Shown piece by piece: positions 1 to 11,312 of a stretch of DNA of 64,000 bases; the first letter of the stretch is position 1; every line of letters begins with the position of its first letter. This DNA comes from Anadara kagoshimensis (lineage: Eukaryota; Mollusca; Bivalvia; Arcoida; Arcidae), in contig CM037870.1 in the NCBI GenBank assembly GCA_021292105.1, positions 62,026,167 to 62,090,166 on the forward strand, written 5' to 3'. A program made the position numbers and the translations under genes. The notes under the pieces were generated by a model, which searched no databases, was not told the origin of the DNA, and saw only the letters and a program-made list of their open reading frames with translations.

Positions 1-421
1 CATAATTTTGAAGTTGAACCCCTGATATTGTTTCTTTAGAACTTAATTTCCGACAAAAGTTGACACTTTAATTTCTGTAAAAGTAATGTTATTCTGTGAA
101 TTTACAACAAATACATTTTTCATATTATTATCACAAACATTTACAGGTATTGGTCAAGTGGTATGCTAGTAGTGTCCTCCATTAATATTCTTTAGCAGTG
201 ATTGGGGTGGGGGTGAGGTGGGGTGGATGGTTTACTGGTGGGCGAAGGGGTAGTTTTGGTAGTTGTAGTGCAATGAGGGTTGATATATCCTTTGTGAAAT
301 TATTCATCAGGTAATTAATCTTAAAATACATATAATTATGTTAATTAAGATTTCAATATTACATGTGAGATATGGTTTTATTGGAATTTTAATAAACATC
401 ACATCAACATGTGTAATATGT
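1..421. other. No gene seen
   Basis: AT-rich sequence with a G-rich patch near 200-255. No coding-like stretch, splice-bounded exon or clear repeat was found on either strand. Confidence 0.5.
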
Positions 422-684
422 CTGGCCCCGGTTTCACAATCATTCCTTAGCTAAGATTCTCCTTAATTAGAATCTTGCAAAATTTCAATCCTTTATAATT
501 TTCTTAATTTTGAAGATATTCAGTAATTTAAGGTCTCAATCATAAGATCAATTCTAGATTTAAACATCTGCATTTAGTTTTGACAAAAATATTCATTAGT
601 AGTTCCAAAAACAGATTACCAAAATTTGCTAAATTTAAGTTAAGGAAAATCTTAGTTAAGGAATGATTGTGAAACCGGGGCCAG
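422..684. mobile_element. Palindromic MITE (CTGGCCCCGG ends)
   Basis: Near-perfect terminal inverted repeats. The left end starts CTGGCCCCGGTTTCACAATC and the right end is its reverse complement, with further symmetry inwards (CCTTAG/CTAAGG-like blocks). There is no coding capacity. A non-autonomous fold-back DNA transposon is the simplest reading. Confidence 0.8.
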
Positions 685-685
685 A

Positions 686-956
686 TCCCACTTTCACAAT
701 AATAACTAACTACAATCTTCCTCAACTTAAACTTAGCAAATTATGGGAACTTTTGGAACCTTTGGGAGATAAAAATTAAGATTTTTGACAAAAAACGAAT
801 ACAAATGTTTTAAGCTTGAAGTGATCTTCAAAGCGGCATAATAAATTTTGGAATATCTTAAAAATTACCAGGTAACAAAATTGTTAAGATTAGAAATTTG
901 CAAAGTTGTAAGTTAAGGAAGGTCCTAGTTAAGGAATGATTGTGAAACTTGGGCCA
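686..956. mobile_element. Diverged copy of the same MITE family, abutting
   Basis: It starts CCCACTTTCACAATAA and ends with AAGGAATGATTGTGAAACTTGGGCCA, so its ends match the element at 422-684 with more mutations. The two copies sit directly side by side. Confidence 0.6.
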
Positions 957-1160
957 CTTTAAAACACTTCCTCTTATACGCCAAGTTGTACAGACATATA
1001 TTATGTCATACAAATATCATCCTCACCGTGCTATAAACCTATAAAAACAGGAAGTTTTAACACCAATATATTAAATTACTATAAATAAAATATTGATTTT
1101 TCAGTATTGAAATATTTTTTGATGGTAGTGAATTACATTCCCATACCAACTTCACAATAA

Positions 1161-1502
1161 TAAACAGGGCTTTGGTACGTTACACGGCTCCATGTACCAC
1201 GTCAAAGATTTATGTACCCTGAGCCACAGACAAAGGGTACATTCATCTTTGACGGGGTAGATGGGGCCGTGTAACCTGCCAAAGCCCTGTTTAACGTTTT
1301 TGTCACCCTTCAAAGCGTTACCAGTTGGTAAGCGCCATGTTTGTTTACTGTAACTAGACGTCAGCGATGTACCAGTTACTTCCCTTTTACCGCTAAACGT
1401 CACGTGCGTTCATGTACCCCAGGAGATTTCCGAACATAGTTCCATGTACCCCGGCAAGTTAACCAATCGCTATGTGAGAAATTTCTTTGAAGGGTGACAA
1501 AA
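1161..1502. mobile_element. Nested inverted-repeat element(s)
   Basis: Two adjacent inverted repeats. One has AAACAGGGCTTTGG (1163) against CCAAAGCCCTGTTT (1279). The other has TTTTGTCACCCTTCAAAG (1298) against CTTTGAAGGGTGACAAAA (1485). The inside contains GTTTGTTTACTGTAACTA and CAAGTTAACCAATCGCTATG-like blocks, which recur in a diverged copy at about 34.08-34.39 kb. Sequences at 1055-1140 and 1540-1635 flanking it are also similar to each other (AACACCAATRTATTAAAT, ATTGATTTTTCAGTATTGAAA). Confidence 0.7.
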
Positions 1503-1866
1503 TGCTATAAATGGTTTGTTGATCACATGGTGCACTAGCAAATTTTTAACACCAATGTATTAAATGACAATCAATTAGATATTGATTTTTTAGTATTGAA
1601 ACATATTTTTTATATAAGCAATCTACATTCCAGTCAATTAGATATTGATTTTTCAGTATTGAAATCTACGCTCATGAATTGAAATCTGAAAAGAAATACA
1701 TTTCATGGTTAATTTCATATGCAGATTATATATATACACAAATTAAAACCCTTTTACCTTTATATAAACATTTCAATCATGCCTGCAGTGTAACATGAGC
1801 ATTAGCAACAGAAATGATTAGCATTTGTATGTATTTAAACATACTATAACTGTTTATAATCCAAAT

Positions 1867-3480
1867 ACAGTAAAACCTGTATATAAAGACCACACATGGG
1901 AAGTAAGTAATACAGTCAAACCTGTATATAAAGACCACATATGGGAAGTAAATAATACATAAAACCTGTATATAAAGACCACTCAGGGGACCTAAGTAAT
2001 ACACTAAAACCTGTATATAAAGACCACCCAGGAGATCTAAGTAATACAGTAAAACCTGTATATAAAGACCACCCAGGAGATCTAAGTAATACAGTCAAAC
2101 CTGTATATAAAGACCACACATGGGACCTAAGTAATACAGTCAAACCTGTATATAAAGACCACCCAGGAGATCTAAGTAATACACTAAAACCTGTATATAA
2201 AGACCACACATGGGAAGTAAGTAATACACTAAAACCTGTATATAAAGACCACCCAGGAGATCTAAGTAATACAGTCAAACCTGTATATAAAGACCACACA
2301 TGGGACCTAAGTAATACAGTCAAACCTGTATATAAAGACCACCTAGGAGATCTAAGTAATACACTAAAACCTGTATATAAAGACCACCTAGGAGATCTAA
2401 GTAATACACTAAAACCTGTATATAAAGACCACCTAGGAGATCTAAGTAATACAGTCAAACCTGTATATAAAGACCACCCAGGAGATCTAAGTAATACAGT
2501 AAAACCTGTATATAAAGACCACACATGGGAAGTAAGTAATACACTAAAACCTATATATAAAGACCACCCACTGGACCTAAGTATTAAAGTAAAACCTATA
2601 TATAAAGACCACACATGGGAAGTAAGTAATATAGTAAAACCTGTATATAAAGACCACACATGGGACCTAAGTAATACAGTAAAACCTGTATATAAAGACC
2701 ACATATGGGAAGTAAATAATACATAAAACTTGTATATAAAGACCACCCACTGGACCTAAGTATTAAAGTAAAACCTGTATATAAAGACCAGCCAGGAGAT
2801 CTAAGTAATACAGTAAAACCTGTATATAAAGACCACACATGGGAAGTAAGTAATACAGTCAAACCTGTATATAAAGACCACATATGGGAAGTAAATAATA
2901 CATAAAACCTGTATATAAAGACCACTCAGGGGACCTAAGTAATACACTAAAACCTGTATATAAAGACCACCCAGGAGATCTAAGTAATACAGTAAAACCT
3001 GTATATAAAGACCACACATGGGACCTAAGTAATACAGTAAAACCTGTATATAAAGACCACACATGGGAAGCAAGTAATACAGTAAAACCTGTATATAAAG
3101 ACCACACATGGGAAGTAAGTAATACAGTAAAACCTGTATATAAAGACCACACATGGGAAGTAAGTAATACAGTAAAACCTGTATATAAAGACCACCCAGG
3201 AGATCTAAGTAAAACCTGTATATAAAGACCACCCACTGGACCTAAGTATTAAAGTAAAACCTGTATATAAAGACCACCCAGGAGATCTAAGTAAAACCTG
3301 TATATAAAGACCACCCAGGAGATCTAAGTAAAACCTGTATATAAAGACCACACACGGGACCTATGTTATACAGTAGAACCTGTATATAAAGACCACACAT
3401 GGGACCTAAGTATTACAGTAAAACCTGCCTATAAGAATAAAAAACAAGACCTAAGTTATACAGCAAAACCTATAAAGACA
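1867..3480. repeat. 45-bp minisatellite, about 36 copies
   Basis: The unit is built on AAAACCTGTATATAAAGACC followed by ACACATGGGAAGTAAGTAATAC or CCAGGAGATCTAAGTAATAC variants. The period is 45 bp; some right-hand units are shortened to about 36 bp. Because 45 is a multiple of three, long minus-strand open frames appear (15-residue repeat), but nothing suggests they are genes. The unit start matches the terminal sequence of the TACAGTMAAACC MITE family. Confidence 0.9.
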
Positions 3481-3773
3481 AACCATCACACCTACAAAAT
3501 ATGGACATTATAGATGTAGAAGTTCTATCTGATTAAAATATGAAGCAAACAGACCTTAAAACATTGGTCTTAATGGATGTGTGGTCTTTATATACCACAA
3601 GGTTATTGAAACTTGAAGCAAAGGTTCCTACAAATATGGTTATAATATTGGCGTGTGGTCTTTATATAGAGATGTGTTTTGCTCAAAATGTGAAGCAAAT
3701 TGACCTTAAAACAAGGGTCTTAATAATGGTCTTTCTATAAAGGTGATTGCTATAATGCAGGTTTTACTGTATT
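3481..3773. mobile_element. Right part of the MITE whose left end became the minisatellite
   Basis: Contains TGTGGTCTTTATATA, GAAGCAAATTGACCTTAAAA and TGGTCTTTCTATAAAGGTGA, and ends GCAGGTTTTACTGTA. That end is the inverted complement of TACAGTAAAACCTG at the head of each minisatellite unit. The internal motifs also occur in the copy at 9.34-9.52 kb. Confidence 0.65.
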
Positions 3774-4767
3774 GTTCCTGAAACAGAGTATTTAAGAAGT
3801 GTTTACGAACTTTGTCTTCAAACAATCTCTATAGAGATACATACATCAACATTTAAACAACAGTAACTTTTTATATAACTATTTTCATATTCTTTCTTAT
3901 TCTGGTGTCATTTGTAATTATTCAGACAGTTGTGCTAGGTCAAAAGATATATGTTTTCCTGCAAAATCAAAGTTATTTCAACATTTGTAAGGTAACTGTT
4001 TCCCATACCATTCTGCAAAATGATACCATCATGCATTGATATCATCAGTATCATTAACACTACAGCATGGTACCACATTACCATAGCACTCTTATAAAGT
4101 ATGGTACAAAATGCCATAACAGATTTTTTATTATATGATGTGTTAGCAAGATACATTCCAATGCTATCTTCATCATAACATCTGGTACAGAATACTAAAT
4201 CATGCAAACCACCTTCCTGTACTGCCATCACAAGACAGAATGCTAAAATCAGTTTTTGACCACATGGTATGCTGGCAAACTACATTCTCATACCTTATGA
4301 TGGTGACCTTGCTAAAAGCAAGTTTGATCAAATGCTTCTCTAGCAATACCACATTTTAGTATTATCTGCATCATAAGGTATGTTACAGAATGCTAAAACA
4401 GGTTTTGATAACATGGTGTGCTAAATAAATGTTGATGTTTTCAGACAACACTGAAAAAAGTTAAACTTCTATCTCTCTCACCTCTATTGTTTTGTTATTT
4501 TAGGGCAAGAATGACTTACATTAACATGAGTTTATCTTCAGCGTTTTTAAATGAGTAGTATGAATTAAAAATACCCCTAATTTCTCTACAAACCTCTGGG
4601 ATATGGATTTCACATAACCATCTTCATTAACATTTACAACTATATACAGAATCCTAACATCATTGTTGTAACATTAATTATCATTACCATATCAGAACAG
4701 AGGCATGTAGTCACCATATCAGAACAGATAAAATACACTCAAAAATTTGATGTTTGACTATATATGG
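3774..4767. other. No gene; degenerate repeats
   Basis: At 4010-4440, loosely repeated phrases such as ATGGTACAAAATGCYATAACAG and CATCATAA-GGTATGTTACAGAATGC recur. They suggest an old, decayed tandem or dispersed repeat. No exon-like segment was seen. Confidence 0.45.
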
Positions 4768-4990
4768 TACAGACCTGTCAAAAGTTTAACCTTGATGTAC
4801 CTAGGTACCAAATTAGTGTGGTTAGCTTATCTCAGCCCCTTGTTATCTACTTTTTGACAGCTTTTTTGGCGGCTGCTATTTCTTGACAGCTTTTCGACCA
4901 CTAGCTCATTATATCTTTGGTCAACTGGCAGTCGAGCTTCAACTTCTTTTTACTAGCTAAGTGTTACACTTTTGACAGGTCTGTACCTAC
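4768..4990. mobile_element. MITE, TIR ACAGACCTGTCAAAAGTTTA
   Basis: The left end ACAGACCTGTCAAAAGTTTA and the right end CACTTTTGACAGGTCTGT are inverted repeats, flanked by TA-rich bases. Further members lie at about 13.35, 13.64 and 18.15 kb, with a half copy at 15.48 kb. It is a non-coding DNA transposon derivative of about 220 bp. Confidence 0.8.
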
Positions 4991-5119
4991 AGTCAATTAC
5001 TTCATTATAACACAGGTAGCTAATAAACTCTTTAAAACTTTATGACACTTTACATATCAATTTCTTCTCAAGTCTCAAATGATTTCATAAAACGAACTCA
5101 TTATTACAAAACTACTTCA

Positions 5120-5830
5120 AAATTACTTAGAAACGACTGTGTAACACTTACTTCTGTCCGCTCTGCTTTAATTTCTATATATCTTAATGGCCCAATATTT
5201 ACTTATAGAAATACACAAACTCTTCAAGAACTGTCGCCTTCTTTGTTATCTTCCTGCCTCAATATTACTCAGAGACGTACTAAACCAGGTTTTGAAGGCC
5301 TCTTTGGTGTATAGTCTATCAAAGTAGCTGCCCTGATATTACTTAGAAACACACAAAATCAATTACAGAGTCCTCTAACACTGCTCTGATAGGACTTAGA
5401 GACAAGCAAAATCAAGAACAGAGTACTCTAATGTCTCACTTTTAACTTCTACCGTGATATGACTTAGAAACACACAAATTAAGTCCTGGAGTCCCCTTTG
5501 GTCTAAGGTTTAAAAAAACAGACTGCTCAAATATTAATGAGAGGCACAAAAATTCAAGTTATGGAGTCCTCTTTAGTTTTAACTTTTACAAACTTTACTA
5601 CTGTGGTATCACATAGAGACACACAAATTTAAGTACTTTAAGAGTCCGCTTTGGTCTAAGGTCTAAAAAACTTACTACTGTTGTAACATAAGAGACAAAA
5701 AAATATCAAATTTTGAATTCCTCTAAACATTTACGATTTAGCAACACCAGTAAGACCTTAAAAACTTACTTCATGTACCATGGTATTACTTAGACACAAA
5801 AAAAATGATTTTTGAATTCCTCAAAATATT
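5120..5830. repeat. Degenerate tandem repeat, about 75-85 bp
   Basis: Successive blocks of ACTTAGAAACACACAAAATC followed by GAGTCCTCTTTGGTCTAAGG-like text, heavily diverged from one another. A 90-codon plus-strand open frame at 5042-5314 overlaps the start and is explained by this repeat. Confidence 0.6.
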
Positions 5831-6254
5831 TTCCATTTATAATCAAGCAACACCACTAAACATTTTCTATACATACCAATTATATATGTGGTTACTTACG
5901 AGTTGAAGATCATTATCTCTTAAAATATTTAAATATCAAAATTTCAATAATACCTATCAATTTATAGGTAGTTTTAAAAAGTAAGAATACCTGGTATAAT
6001 ATATCACTTCCAATGTATGGTTGATTTTTTTCAGAATTACTCAACGTTAAAATTGTATACAAAAAGTTCAATTAAAATTGAAAACTAGCACTAACAATGA
6101 ACAAAAAAACCTGATTTTGACTTAAGGCAAATCATATTACATGGGTAAATTAGAATATTCAATAAAGTTTTACTTCTCTTGACTAAGATCTACAATAACA
6201 TTTACACATATGTTTTCATAAGGCACCTCAATTGGGATTACTTAAGTGAAAGGT

Positions 6255-6590
6255 ACCAGTAAGTCCAAACTTACACTAAAATTCTAGTCAGCTCGAAAGT
6301 ACACTGAAATTCTAGAAATCCTGACTTTTACCGGTACAATGAAATTCTAGCCAGCCTGAGTTTATATTGAAATGCCAGCCAGCCAGATTTTACACTGAAA
6401 TCCTAGCAAGTCCCTAAATTGCACTGAAATTTCAGCCACAGTGCAAAACGTAAAAAGGTACAGTGCTACACAGTTGCCTGAAATTTTAACAAGCCGAAAA
6501 CAACACTACAATTCCAGTAAGCCTGAAATTACACAGAAATTCCAAAATAAAATGACCATATTACACTGAAATCCCGTATAAGCCACGGAA
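6255..6590. repeat. Degenerate short tandem repeat, about 32-36 bp
   Basis: Repeated phrases of the form TTACACTGAAATTCTAGCCAGCC, about eight diverged copies. No coding signal. Confidence 0.6.
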
Positions 6591-6620
6591 AAAATCCACT
6601 TACTCAAAACTTTTCTTCAG

Positions 6621-6809
6621 AAAATATCGCGGTTGAATGAACTCGCAGACCAATTCACTGCTGCAATATTGTAACTCACCCTTCAAAATTACAGAGATAG
6701 ATCCCTTAAACTTCTACGGGACAGTGATCTGACACCAAAACCATACAACAAGGAAATGACAGATTTAATCAAACAATTTAAACAACTTGTATGGAGTAAG
6801 AACAGCTGA
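6621..6809 (+). CDS. Probable terminal exon of an unrecognised plus-strand gene
   Basis: A strong acceptor (ACTTTTCTTCAG) ends at 6620. The phase-0 frame reads KISRLNELADQFTAAIL, then TAA at 6672-6674, then continues in the same frame to a second coding-like stretch (DRSLKLLRDSDLTPKPYN, ending KQLVWSKNS) with TGA at 6807. Codon and residue content on both sides look genuinely coding and unlike the flanking repeats. The TAA lies in a 24-nt GT..AG segment (6671-6694) whose removal joins the halves in frame. A 24-nt intron would be shorter than animal spliceosomal introns normally are. Alternatives are a nonsense mutation in a gene or pseudogene, or use of a second acceptor ending at 6694. AATAAA follows at 6869. 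Upstream exons were not found in the window. I do not recognise the family. Confidence 0.5.
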
Positions 6810-6868
6810 TAAGAAAGTTAAATATCAAACACTGTTATAAAATAACCCTTCATGTTTCCTCTTTTTCC

Positions 6869-6874
6869 AATAAA
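6869..6874 (+). terminator. Poly(A) signal AATAAA
   Basis: AATAAA lies 60 bases after the TGA of the plus-strand exon ending at 6809, the usual place for a cleavage signal. AATAAA is common in AT-rich DNA, so it counts only together with the exon. Confidence 0.4.
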
Positions 6875-6889
6875 ATGATAAATATCTCT

Positions 6890-7455
6890 TTTAACCAGTT
6901 CAAATTTTAGGTCAAAAATTTTCTTCAATAAGAATCCTTTATAATTTTACCCATATATATATTCCTTTAGGGTTCCCCTATCTCGTATGATAAATATCTT
7001 TTTTACCCTGTTCAAATTTTAATTCAAGGATTTTCTACAAAAGAAATGAATTATAATTTCACCCCTCTCTTCCCAAATAGCTTACACAAGGATGTTTTTA
7101 TTTTATTTTTCCTCTACTTTTAACTGAAGTAAGTCCTGTGTAAATATAAAAACCAATAAGATTTGATTTATCAGAAATAAGTTGTTAAATGATTTCTGAA
7201 GAGATTCAATATACCAAAATATATCACATAAGATATTTTAAAATTATTCATTGAATATAAGGGATATACTTTATATAATGTCTATATAGAATATATAGAA
7301 ATCAAACACAAACAATAATCAATCATCAACAAAGTCAAATTTATTTATACAATAGATAACTTAGGAAGTCATTATTTAGTCTAGCTATGATCAATATAAC
7401 TATTTTTCTTTAAAATTCAACAAGTTAAACATTTATTTTTGAAAAGTTTTTACTT
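6890..7455. other. No gene seen
   Basis: AT-rich. Two similar phrases (ATGATAAATATCTYTTTTAMC plus GTTCAAATTTTA) near 6880 and 6990 point to an old local duplication. No exons. Confidence 0.4.
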
Positions 7456-7459
7456 TCTA

Positions 7460-7652
7460 ATCAAGAAATTGATATCAAGGCAATCAGTTAAGGAATGGTA
7501 GAGGAAATGAGAGTGCCCAAAAAACCTTCAGCAAGTGAGATGTCAAACTTTGTCACACTAGTATCTGTCTTGAATGGGATTCGAATCTAGGCAGTGAGAG
7601 GAACTGTGGTCCACGAGTGCTCGCTTTAAACCATTTGGCCACCCAGGCCCCG
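7460..7652 (-). mobile_element. tRNA-derived SINE (type 1)
   Basis: On the minus strand it starts GGGGCCTGGGTGGCCAAATG (tRNA-like head) and has a B-box-like block (complement of GGGATTCGAATC at 7575). It then has the family body: complement of TTGTCACACTAGTATCTG, AGCAAGTGAG and GAGAGTGCCCA. It is the best preserved example of a family with about 25 copies here. It resembles molluscan V-SINE-type elements, an assignment from memory of the motif layout. Confidence 0.8.
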
Positions 7653-7689
7653 TAGTAAAACATATAACATATTTTAGGTTTAAATCAAA

Positions 7690-8020
7690 GTCTAATGTAG
7701 TAAGGAATGGAGTGTAGTGGAGTGGATTGGAGTGGAGTTGAGTGGTGGTCATGGACTTTTACTTCCTGGTCAACAATTTTTCACTTATATTGAGCCGGTC
7801 TGTTTTGGGATGATGAAATAGAGTAGTTTTACATTCCAATCAACACATTCAGATCTTATATGACAAAGAAAATTGGAGTACCCCCACCCACCCCAAAACA
7901 AAATAAATAAAAAAAACCCACAGAAAATAAGAAAGCAAAATGATCAACTTTATTACACTAGGAACTGCATGTCAATGGGGTTCAAACTCAGCTGTAAGTC
8001 AGTACTTAGAGCACTAAATC
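7690..8020 (-). mobile_element. Degenerate type 1 SINE, with GGAGTG repeats
   Basis: TTCACTTATATTGAGCCGGT (SINE tail, inverted) is followed by TTACACTAGGAACTGCATG and GGGGTTCAAACTCAGCTG. The body is broken up. Short GGAGT(G) repeats lie at its left edge (7705-7740). Confidence 0.6.
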
Positions 8021-8156
8021 CCTCCACTTCCAGATAACTTTCATTGTAACCCATTATTTGGACTATAAACCATTTTTTTCTACCACTTAACATCAGGTCA
8101 GTATAGAAAAACATTAATGCACTTGACTTACTACTTAGAGTGCAGTAATATACAAT

Positions 8157-8294
8157 GATAGCATTTCAGCGAGTGCGATATGATGTTTTATCGGCAAAGC
8201 AAAGCAATTATATTGGCTGAGGCCGTAGGCCGAGGTCAATATTACTTTTCTTTACCGATAAAACATCATATCGCACTCACTGAAATGCTATAAT
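8157..8294. repeat. Large fold-back palindrome
   Basis: ATAGCATTTCAGCGAGTGCG continuing through CGATATGATGTTTTATCGG is mirrored by CCGATAAAACATCATATCG and CACTCACTGAAATGCTAT. The loop contains GGCCGTAGGCC. Related words (GTGTTTTATCATGTTCC, GAGTGCAATGTGATGTAAAA) follow at 8515-8565, so the element probably extends to about 8.6 kb. An 86-codon open frame at 8323-8583 lies in that part and has no recognisable domain. Confidence 0.75.
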
Positions 8295-8639
8295 TGTTTT
8301 TTTACATGTAAACTATGTTAAAATGAGAAGACAGGTGTTATATTTTACTAATAAATATATTTTGCCTTTTACGTTCCTACACTGGCCGCCATCAATGTAC
8401 CAGAGCAGCGTCACAGCAACTAATGACGTACTAGTGTCTGTGACGTCATTAAATGGTGCAATTCATTCTTTTTGTGTTCAATTCAGGTTTCAAACGATGG
8501 ATTTGACTGGCTTAGTGCAATATGGTGTTTTATCATGTTCCAGAGTGCAATGTGATGTAAAACGGCTTTATGCGTGCAAGTAGTTTAACCAATCAAAACA
8601 AAGGTCTCAGAGTAAAATCATATCATAATGTAATAATAG

Positions 8640-8850
8640 TGTTTAAGGTCCTAGTCAAGATTATTTCACTTATATCGAGACAGTCTATTTTAGGATGTTG
8701 GAGTGAAATTGAGTAACATGTCTTTTGTCCTTGACAAAAATCTTTCACTTATATTGAGACTGTTCTATTATGGTGGAAGGAATCAGTGCCCAGAGTAAAC
8801 CAACAACTTACAGCAAGTGAGCTGGTCAACTATCTCAATTAAAGACCACC
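8640..8850 (-). mobile_element. Two partial type 1 SINE tails
   Basis: TTCACTTATATCGAGACAGT at about 8665 and TTTCACTTATATTGAGACTG at about 8742, the latter followed by GTGCCCAGAGTAAACC and CAGCAAGTGAGCTG. Both are 3' parts of minus-strand SINEs without tRNA heads. Confidence 0.6.
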
Positions 8851-9339
8851 AATTGAAATTAAATTCTTTGGTTATTACAATGTTGAAATTGAAAAAAATT
8901 ACCTTAAAAATATCCTGAACTAAAACTGGCTAAAACACTAAACACAAAAAACATACAAACTATGCTTTCCTCATCAATTTGTACAACACGATTTCTCTTT
9001 CAATATCCCATATTGTAAAATTTGTTCATATCAATAATAGTTTTACAAAAAGGTCTCAAATTACACCTGCATAATGGGTCTAAATTTATACTGGTGTATC
9101 AGTATTATAATGCTGGTATTGTTCCAATACTATATACAGGTAAAATTCATTAACTTTACAATCTCAAATACACAATTTATATGAAAAGTTCCTAAATCAA
9201 TTTTAATTGTCAGCCTCGATTATTAATGTTGATTGAATCTGTAAGTTAGAAGTTAAATCGCTTGCATTTTAGGTTGTAGATAATTGAGTTATTATCCACA
9301 TTTGATTTTTGTCCAGGTTTTATAATGTCATAGTATTTA

Positions 9340-9520
9340 ATATAGTAAAACCTGTTTTTTAAATCCACCAACAGGAACTAGGAAATCTGAACTTTATAGA
9401 CAGGTGGTCTTTACATAGAGGGTATTTTTGGTTGAAATATGAAGCAAATAAAAAACCTGAAAATGTCCATTATAATAGACAGATGTTCTTTAAATAAATA
9501 TTTTTGACTGGATGATGAGG
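9340..9520. mobile_element. MITE remnant of the TACAGTMAAACC family
   Basis: TATAGTAAAACCTG start, internal TTTATAGACAGGTGGTCTTT and AATATGAAGCAAATAAAAA. These match the internal motifs of the element at 3.48-3.77 kb and the start of its 45-bp repeat. The right end is degraded. Confidence 0.5.
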
Positions 9521-9719
9521 CACTGTTAATTTTTGACAACTTGCACAACAAGCTATCATACTTTTGGATAGATAGAAAAAAATGTTTCAAGGGAAAAAAC
9601 TCTTACTATACCCACAGACAAATCAGTCTTAAACTAAATTAAGTTTTTTCAAAGTTACCAGTACTTTCTATGATGTTTGAATTTCCCCATCCTAAATTGA
9701 GAGATTGATTAACTGAATG

Positions 9720-9810
9720 AGGTTTTGCATCCGAGTCAAGAATATTTTACTTATATTGAGATGTCACCAGCTTTAGGAAGTGGCAGAAGTCCAAGCCTAA
9801 AGTACTTTTC
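9720..9810 (-). mobile_element. SINE tail fragment (type 2-like)
   Basis: TTTTACTTATATTGAGATGTCACCAGCT is the inverted form of the end of the type 2 SINE at 24.23 kb (AGCTGGTAATGTCTCGATAT). Confidence 0.45.
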
Positions 9811-10009
9811 CATAAGATGAGTTAAAATTCCAGACAACAAAATAGTTGTCTTAAATACTTTAAGTACCGGTAGATGTAAACAACCCATTCTGATCAAAAT
9901 TTACCCCTGTAACAACTCCAATGTTACCCAAACTCCCCCCTCCCCCCTACCCACTCCTAAAACTTAAATTACATAATCAGGTTTAATATGAAGCCCAACA
10001 AAAGTATGT

Positions 10010-10235
10010 TGGACTAATTCCACTAAAACTTAGTACTGAGGCAGTCAGTTCATGGATGGTGGAGTAAACCAAAATGCCAGGAGAAAATCACCAACCTTTG
10101 GCAAGAGAAGTGGCAAATTGACAAAGGTTTTCAAACTAGGATCTTTCCCAAGTGGAATTCAAACTTAGTTAATAGGAGACACTGCGATTGTTAAGTGCAC
10201 ACTTTAGACAGTCCCCAATATTTGAGTAAGGGATA
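10010..10235 (-). mobile_element. Type 1 SINE, diverged
   Basis: GAGGCAGTCAGTTCATGGAT, GGTGGAGTAAACC, CCTTTGGCAAG, AACTAGGATCTTTCCC, GTGGAATTCAAACTTAG and GCACACTTTAGAC all appear in family order. The tRNA head is on the right. Confidence 0.65.
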
Positions 10236-10239
10236 TAGT

Positions 10240-11040
10240 CCTAAAACATTCAGTTTATATAGGTTTTAATCAAAATTCTGGGTTCAGCTGTCTACAATGT
10301 CTATTGTACACATTTCACTGTACAGTACAGTATAACCCTCACTGATGTATGTAACTATAACACAATTGATTTATTGATGATTACCATTACATTACTATCA
10401 TACTGTAAACCTGGAAAATTTAGAGACAGTATTATTTTGATGCAACTGACAGTAAAATTAAATCACTAAATTAAACCGTCACAAACATTTTCATTCTCAA
10501 GTGATATGGGCTTTTAACTTCCATTAACGTTTGTAAAATGTCTCTTAGTTAGGCTAGTGCTAAATTTAAACTGCACTAATAAAAAGGGCAACCTCAAATT
10601 GCTAAAATAAGTTTGCACAAATATAAAGTGGTTTACAGTACAAAATGTATTTATCAACCTCCTCAATCAGATCTGACAGTGATTTTAAAGATGATTTGTT
10701 ATTCTTTATTTAGGACTATTTATTTACAGTTTTTACAAGTTTTTTCCATTAGTTCCCTCGATAAAAAAACATAAAATCAATTATTTGTGATAATTTAACT
10801 TGTATTATCTTCCTGCTGTCCATTTTTAAAATATCTGATGTACAACCTAACATATTATGGTGTAATTTTTAAGTATAACTGTTTCTTTATATTAATAGAA
10901 AAATCTTTTCAATTAACTATGTAATGATAACAAATGCATTCTTTATTTCCTTTTAAAAAATAATAAACAAGCTCAACAATAATATTTACTAAACTGTCAT
11001 GGGAGATTATAGAAATTTCATGGTCAATGAAAATTTTATA
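10240..11040. other. No gene seen
   Basis: Plain AT-rich sequence. No splice-bounded coding stretch, tandem repeat or inverted ends were recognised. Confidence 0.4.
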
Positions 11041-11049
11041 CTTATTGAG

Positions 11050-11312
11050 GATTGGAAAAAAGTGGAGTAATGGTGTTCAAATACCCAATCAAGATTCTTT
11101 CACATATATCCAGGCAGGCAGTTAGTTCTGGGATGGTGGAGAAAACCAGCATACCCAAAGAAAATCATGATCTTTGGAATGGAAACTTACAAACTTTCTC
11201 ACATAAAGATCTAAGTGGGATACCTACCAGTGAGTAGTGAGAGGCACTGCACTGTGATCTGTAAGTCACTGATAAAGACCATTTGGCCCCGAGACCTTGA
11301 CTTACTTACCAA
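11050..11312 (-). mobile_element. Type 1 SINE
   Basis: GATTCTTTCACATATATCC, GGGATGGTGGAGAAAACC, CAAACTTTCTCACA, GAGAGGCACTGCACTG and AAAGACCATTTGGCCCCGAG appear in order. The SINE explains the 61-codon plus-strand open frame at 11052-11237. Confidence 0.7.

Noticed and set aside
1916..2746. 276-codon minus-strand open frame (and neighbours to 3236)
   Set aside because: It is the 45-bp minisatellite read in a frame that stays open because 45 is divisible by three. It has no non-repeat sequence, start context or splice support.
5042..5314. 90-codon plus-strand frame
   Set aside because: Overlaps the degenerate 75-85-bp repeat. Its phrases recur downstream with stops, so it is a chance open frame.
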